Positions 58,101 to 64,000 of a stretch of DNA of 64,000 nucleotides are shown here, piece by piece; the stretch's first letter is position 1, and each line of letters begins with the position of its first letter. The DNA lies in NCBI GenBank assembly GCA_014155875.1, contig JACEFZ010022373.1, positions 30,001 through 94,000 of the forward strand. Direction: 5' to 3'. This stretch comes from Cepaea nemoralis (Eukaryota > Mollusca > Gastropoda > Stylommatophora > Helicidae). The notes beneath the pieces were generated by a model. That model saw only the letters and a program-made list of their open reading frames with translations. It made no database searches and was not told the DNA's origin. The position numbers and the translations under genes are program-made.

Positions 58101-58689
58101 TACTCTTTTGCACTCAGTCGCCTGATGACGGTCTGGAGTCTCCTGGTGCGCATGACTACCCCTACCGGGCGAGGCTGCTCCTATGGAGCACCCATTTACG
58201 CCGCTTCTCTGATTATGGATAAGACTGCAGCACATGATATTCTTGGCATCTGTAAAGAAGGTAGTTTGCCATTGCTTTCCTTCCTAGCAGTGACCATACT
58301 GGTCGATGACCGTAGCCATTGTCTCCCAAAAAAGAGATCCTCTGCCTACCGTCGTGAAGCTGGACACCATAACCTACAACGATCTGTTGGCTGCTCTTCA
58401 TCTTCATCCACCACCTGCACCCATGGCTTCACGTAACCCTGATCGGGAGGCTAAACGGGTACTCCACCTTGCCCAAGAGTGTCCCGTAGGATAGCGGAGG
58501 GAAGGAGGCACCTTACCTCTCCTTTGATAGGGCATACCTCTACCCCCGCTACCCGGAAGTTGCTCCGAGAAATTCTGAGCGTCTCCTTGAACGACAATCT
58601 GCGTTTGGCCACGTTCAAATGTGGACCTGGTCCTGTTACAAGTAGCAATGGCCATAGACTGCCCCGCTATTATATCGTTAGAGTAGTGA

Positions 58690-58775
58690 TGTTGAGGTTA
58701 CAAGTGTTGGATACTATTGTTGAACAATTGTGATAGTTTACAAGTGTTAGATAGATTGTTGAACAATTGTGATTG
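58690..58775. repeat. Two tandem copies of a ~42-bp unit
   Basis: TTACAAGTGTT, ATTGTTGAACAATTGTGAT repeated at about 58697 and 58738, followed by a poly-G run at 58821-58831. Confidence 0.8.
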
Positions 58776-58833
58776 CGTAAACGTGCTGTATTGAGTCTCG
58801 TTTACGTTTTTTCTTTTTTAGGGGGGGGGGGCC

Positions 58834-59424
58834 TGTCGACAACTCAACTGACAGGCACTATCGGATACTTCTCCCACACCAAACAAGAAAACTTGCAAGT
58901 CGTGTGCGAGGAAAATAAATGGTACATTTTATTGCCGTTGGCTCGCTACAAGCAGGTAACAGCCGCTAGTAAACACACAGCATAAAGCCACAGAAATTAT
59001 CTATCACTAGTTGCTAATGCCTATGCTAACGCTCTATCTATTTAGTTAAACACAAAACCCCTATCGCTACTCTAACGAGGTGCACACTACAAGTCCTGTC
59101 CTCCCGTCTGACGTTCTTTCATCCCGTCGTCACACACCACGCGGATCGACCTTGACCTTGGTGCGTGTTGCCTCACATGGCACGCTGATCGCAGACGTGG
59201 TATGTTGAGTGGATACTCAACTTCTCCGTGGCTACCACGAGGCGTGATGCTATCGTGATTAGAGTGCTGACTCTGAACAACGCCTGCGTGTCTCATGAGG
59301 GAATGGATAACCATCTCCCATTACCTCATCTCCCCTGCCCTTACCTCGGGCACCGTATCACCTCCTGGCCTCTTCAAGATTGACTGCTCCTCCTGGCGGA
59401 GGGGATGCGGTCGAGTCTTTGACA
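58834..59424 (-). repeat. 3' LTR of the short element (591 bp)
   Basis: On the plus strand begins TGTCGACAACTC and ends GAGTCTTTGACA. Left flank is a G run, so a TSD cannot be defined. Confidence 0.92.
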
Positions 59425-60350
59425 CACACCCACCCCTCCTGTGTTGCGTCATCAACTTTCACTCATTGGTTGTGACGCAAGAGGTTTCTAAAAAAAATGT
59501 AATGTCTCTAATTTGTTTTTTGTCAAAGACTTTAGATAACATGGCGTTGGGCACTCTAATAGACTTCTACTGACTATTGTCACAATGTAGCAAAACTTTA
59601 CTTGGCTACTGGCAATCGCCACAAACTTGACTGGTTGGCGTGAGCCCTCTTCTCACATGCTATATTATATTTATTAGAGGTATGTCTGAACCGGACCGTT
59701 GTCTTATAAGACCTGCCCTCACATAGTAAATTAACTTACTACCCATACAAAGTTGACTTTTTTAGAGTCAACACATGAATTGCTTCATGTCCCCCATATA
59801 ATATTTAACAACCATTATACAAGAGTGTGTGCGACAGGCTTTACCTACTTCGCTTCCGCGTGTAAAGTCCTATTTCACTGTTAAGTTAGTTTTTCGTTGT
59901 CTATTATGTCCCCTGACCCGAAGTTATTTCCCTTTGATCTAGAAAAAGTGTATGTAATTTATCTGTTTGTTTATCTGGTTGTTTGTGTGTTTGGATGTAA
60001 TTAATTTACTAATCTAACTTCTAACCTATTTTTCTACCTCCTATGTGTATGTATGTTAGTTTTTTAAGTGTCATAATTTGGTTAAATGTGGCCACAAACA
60101 GGTGTATAACACTAATTCGTGACTACATTCCCTTGTTATGAAACCCAAAATACACTAATCTAAGTTCTAAACTATCTTACAGACACACATTCACACTAAC
60201 ACATTCTCAACAACGAAAACCAACACTAACACAGACAAACATTAAAAGTCGCGCCAGGCAGCAGAAGACTTTGCTGACTGATCTCACTCTCTCCCGTCTA
60301 TTTTCCATTCGCTCTCAGTTTCACACTATGACACTTATGTTGTGGGCGTG

Positions 60351-60375
60351 GGTTCCAATCCCACTTCTGACACCA
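60351..60375 (-). promoter_or_regulatory. Primer-binding site, tRNA-Leu type
   Basis: Minus strand TGGTGTCAGAAGTGGGAT followed by TGGAACC, 14 nt from the LTR end. It is complementary to a tRNA 3' end GGTTCxAATCCCACTTCTGA plus CACCA, which fits a Leu tRNA. Confidence 0.75.
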
Positions 60376-60389
60376 CAATTATCCTTGCC

Positions 60390-60982
60390 TGTCGACAACT
60401 CAACTGACAGGCACTATCGGATACTTCTCCCACACCAAACATGAAAACTTGCAAGTCGTGTGCGAGGAAAATAGATGGTACATTTTATTGCCGTTGGCTC
60501 GCTACAAGCAGGTAACAGTCGCTAGTAAACACACAACATAAAGCCACAGAAATTATCTATCACTTGTTGCTAATGCCTATGCTAACTCTCTATCTATTTA
60601 GTTAAACACAAAACCCCTATCCCTACTCTAACGAGGTGCACACTACAAGTCCTGTCCTCCCGTCTGACGTTCTTTCATCCCGTCGTCACACACCACGCAG
60701 ATCGACCTTGACCTTGGTGCGTGTTGCCTCACATGGCACGCTGATCGCAGACGTGGTATGTTGAGTGGATACTCAACTTCTCCGTGGCTACCACGAGGCG
60801 TGATGCTATCGTGATTAGAGTGCTGACTCTCTGAACAACGCCTGCGTGTCTCATGAGGGAATGGATAACCATCTCCCATTACCTCATCTCCCCTGCCCTT
60901 ACCTCGGGCACCGTATCACCTCCTGGCCTCTTCAAGATTGACTGCTCCTCCTGGCGGAGGGGATGCGGTCGAGTCTTTGACA
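60390..60982 (-). repeat. 5' LTR of the short element (593 bp)
   Basis: Partner of 58834-59424 with a few substitutions and a 2-bp TC insertion near 60830. Right flank is GGGGGGCAATT. Confidence 0.92.
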
Positions 60983-60984
60983 GG

Positions 60985-61440
60985 GGGGCAATTGGGGACG
61001 AATGATTGATGTTTGTATACGAGTTTGTGTGGGTGAATGATTTTTTCTCTTACACGGCTGTGTTGGTGACAATGATCCTCTTACACGGCTGTGTTGGAGA
61101 GAATGATTGATGCTCGAATACTTTTTTTTATTTTGGGTGGGGGGGGGGGGGGTGATAATTGATTTTCGTGTACGGGCTTGTAGGGGAGAATGATTGATTC
61201 TTGTATACGGGTATGTTCGGAAGAATGATTGATTGTCGTATACTGGTTTGTTGGGGAGAAAAAAATTGATTCACTTACACGGGTATGATGGGGACAATTA
61301 TTAATTCTCTTACACGGCTGTGGTGGGGAGAATGATTGATTCTCTTTCACGGGTGTGTTGGAGAGAGTGATTGATTCTTATAAACGGATTTTTGTTTTTG
61401 GAAGAATCATTTACTGACTCCCTTATACGGAGCTGTTTTT
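60985..61440. repeat. 36-bp minisatellite, locus 3
   Basis: About 12 diverged units (TCTTACACGGCTGTGTTGG, GAATGATTGATTCTTGTAT) with a TTTTATTTTGGGTGG and poly-G interruption near 61130-61152. It abuts the short LTR element. 61440-61680 holds nothing recognised. Confidence 0.9.
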
Positions 61441-61679
61441 GTCGACTGTGGATAGGAGAAAGAAAATCAAAAGGAGCGTTCTTGGGAAATGAGGCCAATC
61501 GGATCCATAGCTAGATGTTTGGCAAAACTAAAGAATCAGAAGAAGACAAACAGAGAAACAGACAGAGAGATTGAAATTGAAACAATAAGTAGACACAAAC
61601 AAAAGGACGTACTGAAAAAATGAAAACCAAGAGCAATAGTCATAATAATGCAAGAATGAAAAAAAACATAACGACTTAA

Positions 61680-61859
61680 TACATTAATGCATGAGAGACA
61701 GAAAGCATTGACATGGCCAGAAGACAGATAGGCAGACGCAGATAGATAGACATGCTAGCAGGCAGAGAGACATAGATATAGACAGACAGATAGAAAGAAC
61801 AACTGATAAACAGATAGAGGGCGAGGAAAAAAGACAGACAGACAGACAGACAGACAAAC

Positions 61860-61925
<66 letters not shown>

Positions 61926-62086
61926 AAAAATTGGCAACAGACAGAAAGAAAAAGAAAGAAAGAAAGAGATAAAGACATACAAAAATAAGGCAGAAATTCA
62001 GAGCAAAGACAGAAAGCAATTCCGAAAGACAGACAGACAGATAGACAGACAGACAGACAGAAACACAGAGAGAAAGAATGAAAGAC

Positions 62087-62133
<47 letters not shown>

Positions 62134-62253
62134 AAATAAGAAAGAAAGTACTAAGGAAAGAAAGAAAGAAAGAAAGAAAGAAAGAATGAAAGAAAGAAAG
62201 AAAGAATGAAAGAAAGAAAATAAGAAATAAAGGAGGAAAGAAAGAAACAATGA

Positions 62254-62333
<80 letters not shown>

Positions 62334-62337
62334 AAGA
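61680..62337. repeat. CAGA / GAAA tetranucleotide tract
   Basis: Mixed GATA and CAGA runs at 61730-61925 and 62025-62060, then GAAA runs from about 62080 to 62335. Long Leu/Ser/Phe frames on the minus strand are artefacts. Confidence 0.95.
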
Positions 62338-62607
62338 TGAAGAACAATTCAAATTAATATCCTAGAAACGAATTAGCATAATAAAAGCAACCCGAGATTG
62401 ATCAAATCCTTTTATCTTCCGGCTTACCTGAACATCCCTAAACACCCTCGCACCTACCTTTATCTCTGTACTTTTATTATGTCTATTCCATGGAAACCTA
62501 ACATGCATCGTATTGCCCAGACAATTAACACGGGGATGATTGCAATGTCTTGCAATGACATAAGATAAACAATATGAAGATTGATGCAGTTTTGCCAGTA
62601 GTGTTAC

Positions 62608-62861
62608 CTGGAGAAGCCTCACCAGACCCGCCCCCATTAAAGGGGTGGTTGGGTGCTGCCAGTCTATGTCAAGGCCACTAAACCCGTACAGGCGTAAGAG
62701 ATCGATCACGTGTCTGGAAAAAGCCCGTATGTTGTCATCGGATTGCGTCATTGATACGAAGGCATTGTGGGCTGTTACATTTGGACCCCCAATAGACAGC
62801 AGCCTCCTAGAGTTTTTCGCGACATCTCTGGTGTTGAAGTCTCTGTTGATGCGATAAGACA
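62608..62861 (-). CDS. GH18 chitinase-like, exon 1 in window (SIGG and active-site strand)
   Basis: A 254-bp exon in phase (2 nt finish the previous codon, then 84 codons). It begins after AATAACAG and ends CTCCAG|GTAACA. It encodes the beta-3 motif LLSIGG, then a helix region (NIRAFSRHVIDLLRLYGF), then the beta-4 active-site strand read as SGLDIDWQHP. The GH18 consensus is DGxDxDxE, so the first Asp is Ser and the catalytic proton donor Glu is Gln (codon CAG at 62656-62658). The two inner Asp residues are kept. An N-glycosylation site (NVT) follows SIGG. A LINE F insertion lies just upstream of the acceptor. Reading stays open for about 250 nt past the donor, but family similarity stops at the GT. 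Confidence 0.88.
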
Positions 62862-62881
62862 CTGTTATTGAATGTAAGAAT

Positions 62882-63163
62882 CAGAAATGAAGAAATCAAG
62901 ACTAAAGTTGTGGTTATAGCACAGCTAGATTTTGTTAGAAGGCAGCAAGTCAAATGGTTTGGCCATGTAACTAGGTTACTAACCAACAGTGTACCGCAAC
63001 AAGCAATGATGTACAGACCAGAGGCCGACCACGTAACCGTTGGACAGAAAGAATAGCAGTCCATAGAAAAATCTCGATAGATGAAGCCCGTAAACAAGAA
63101 CTTTCTCGCTGTTTATACTTCACCTCGACACGGCACGGTACAAATGCAACAAGATGAGATGAG
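62882..63163 (+). mobile_element. LINE F 3' fragment at the exon 1 acceptor
   Basis: Plus-strand RNEEIKTKVVVIAQLDFVRR, QVKWFGHVTR and QQAMMYRPE, matching LINE F at 20885-21040, ending GATGAGATGAG. Exact 13-bp TSD TGAATGTAAGAAT at 62869-62881 and 63164-63176. Confidence 0.93.
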
Positions 63164-63183
63164 TGAATGTAAGAATGTGTTTC

Positions 63184-63627
63184 ACTCACTGGCGCCTTGC
63201 CGTTTTAACTAACAGACGATAGATTGTTATGGTGTGCTTTAAACAAGGCATACTAACTATAACCAATGGCGGCAGTGAACGTTGTACATGTCCATATTTT
63301 GTCCATGTATCATGATCCGTCTATGGCTCTGAAACCTGGAGTATACGAAAGGAGACGAAGCCTTGTTACAAACCTTTGAGAACAAAGTTTTAAGACGCAT
63401 CTTTGGACCCATTAGGGATACACAAAGTGGAGAGTGGAAAAGAAGAAGTAACAAAGACATTTATGATCTGTTTAAGTTCCCGCTAATCACTGGTATCATG
63501 AAGGCTAGAAGACTACAATGGCTGGGGCATATAGAAAGAATGGAAGATAATAGGGAAACAAAACTCGCTTACACTCAGGAAATAAATGACCGTAGACCCC
63601 GAGGTAGACCAAGAAGACGGTGGAGAG

Positions 63628-63721
<94 letters not shown>

Positions 63722-64000
63722 CCTAAAAGCACTTGGAATCAACGACTGGCAAGAGAAGGTCAACCAGAGAGACGAATGGAGACGGATTGTATCTGCAGCA
63801 AAGAACCTCAATGGCTCGGAACGCTGAAGAAGAAGAAGATCATGATCCCTCACTTGGCCTACATACTTTTATCCAGAGGAAAGGTAGCATTAATACATCT
63901 GGAATAATGCAAGCTGCCACATCAGGAAAGCATTGTTCTAACTGTCAGCCGGTCGGATCCCCCATAAGAGACCAGTTGCCCACCAAGCCTTAGGTCTTTG
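63184..64000 (-). mobile_element. Internally deleted LINE A derivative, runs off the window
   Basis: 63184-63318 matches the LINE A 3' end (GGCGCCTTGCCGT, ACAGACGATAGA). 63839-64000 matches the LINE A 5' region (compare 40198-40370). A LINE D copy is inserted between, with TSD ATCATGATCC. Without it the two LINE A ends touch, as in the 39694 copy but with a larger deletion. Confidence 0.85.
63319..63838 (+). mobile_element. LINE D, 5'-truncated, with an internal (AT)n expansion
   Basis: Open for 154 codons from 63363: [48 protein letters not shown], then IY repeats, then [19 protein letters not shown]. Matches LINE D at 52497-52870, but the four AT units there are an 86-bp AT run (63631-63716) here. 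TSD ATCATGATCC at 63309-63318 and 63839-63848. Confidence 0.93.

Larger units (their letters stand above)
55768..58680 (-). mobile_element. LINE family E, near full-length with internal deletion
   Basis: From a leader at 58100-58680 (conserved GCGCATGACTACCCCTACC type sequence) through endonuclease (57290-58100, split by a SINE), RT N-terminal part (56150-57000), then a jump at 56145 directly to the C-terminal region (55768-56145), so the RT palm is deleted. Ends in CATCCATC repeats at 55750. Confidence 0.88.
58834..60982 (-). mobile_element. Short non-autonomous LTR element (2.15 kb)
   Basis: Two LTRs (58834-59424 and 60390-60982, about 98% alike by eye) around 965 bp. Read on the minus strand they start TGTCAAAG and end GTCGACA. 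A tRNA-Leu-type primer site follows the upstream LTR and a GGAGGGGTGGG purine tract precedes the downstream one. The interior has no ORF of note. Near-identical LTRs suggest recent movement using proteins from another element. Confidence 0.9.

Noticed and set aside
61676..62352. Two 220-residue Leu/Ser/Phe-rich ORFs resembling membrane proteins
   Set aside because: They are frames of GAAA/CAGA repeats; no unique sequence.

Overview
This is a eukaryotic (animal) intron-rich and repeat-rich window, not a bacterial one. There are no operons or ribosome sites. The DNA is full of non-LTR retrotransposons of several clades, a Penelope-like element, two LTR retroelements, tRNA-headed SINEs, long microsatellites and several minisatellites. 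The repeat spectrum, together with a GH18 chitinase-like gene, fits a lophotrochozoan invertebrate, perhaps a gastropod mollusc; that taxonomic reading is inference.

The main host signal is one gene on the minus strand: a GH18 chitinase-like gene whose exons I could assemble by reading. They run 62608-62861, 43959-44107, 38510-38557, 35114-35162, 34432-34617, 21238-21354, 13599-13673 and a last exon starting at 10517. Splice phases agree at every junction (0, 2, 2, 0, 0, 0, 0) and the peptides follow the order of a GH18 barrel: beta-3/beta-4 with the active-site strand, the YD strand, the xGR strand, the EIC/YDD segment, the terminal xMxxxxDxDDF strand and the FCxxGxYPLL end. The 5' end (signal peptide, first strands) lies beyond the right edge of the window. 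The catalytic Glu of DxxDxDxE reads Gln and other substrate-site residues are also changed, so the product is probably a chitin-binding or signalling pseudoenzyme (chi-lectin/IDGF type). The last exon adds a Ser/Thr/Pro-rich linker. A different frame of the same exon encodes a clean transmembrane helix with a basic tail, so a membrane-anchored form is possible.

Layout: 1-2445 is a 31-bp minisatellite array; 2446-4127 is remnant repeats and microsatellites; 4128-9302 is a family A LINE carrying a nested I-type LINE; 9330-10517 is the 3' end of the chitinase-like gene; 10811-12470 is a 21-bp minisatellite split by a LINE; 12670-13545 is LINE and SINE remnants; exon 7 is at 13.6 kb; 13.8-17.6 kb is simple-sequence DNA; 18.2-21.2 kb is a LINE C tail and a full-length LINE F; exon 6 is at 21.2 kb; 21.45-23.55 kb is a Penelope-like element inside a LINE A relic; 24497-32541 is an 8-kb LTR element with an unfamiliar ORF; 33.3-35.2 kb holds SINEs, a 48-bp minisatellite and exons 5 and 4; 35.3-38.3 kb is another family A-like LINE; exon 3 is at 38.5 kb; 39.1-41.4 kb is LINE tails and a long CTAA array; 41.8-43.9 kb is a SINE cluster and a 36-bp minisatellite; exon 2 is at 44.0 kb; 46.0-46.9 kb is a LINE and a SINE inserted into one target; 48.4-55.2 kb is LINE C, full-length LINE D and an I-type LINE; 55.2-61.4 kb is minisatellites, a LINE E copy and a short LTR element; 61.7-62.3 kb is tetranucleotide repeats; exon 1 is at 62.7 kb, followed by nested LINE insertions to the window end.

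The mobile elements do not form a functional system with the gene. They fill its introns (introns of about 18.5, 5.4, 3.3, 0.5, 13.1, 7.6 and 3.1 kb), in several cases right at splice sites. Many insertions show target-site duplications that let the order of events be read.
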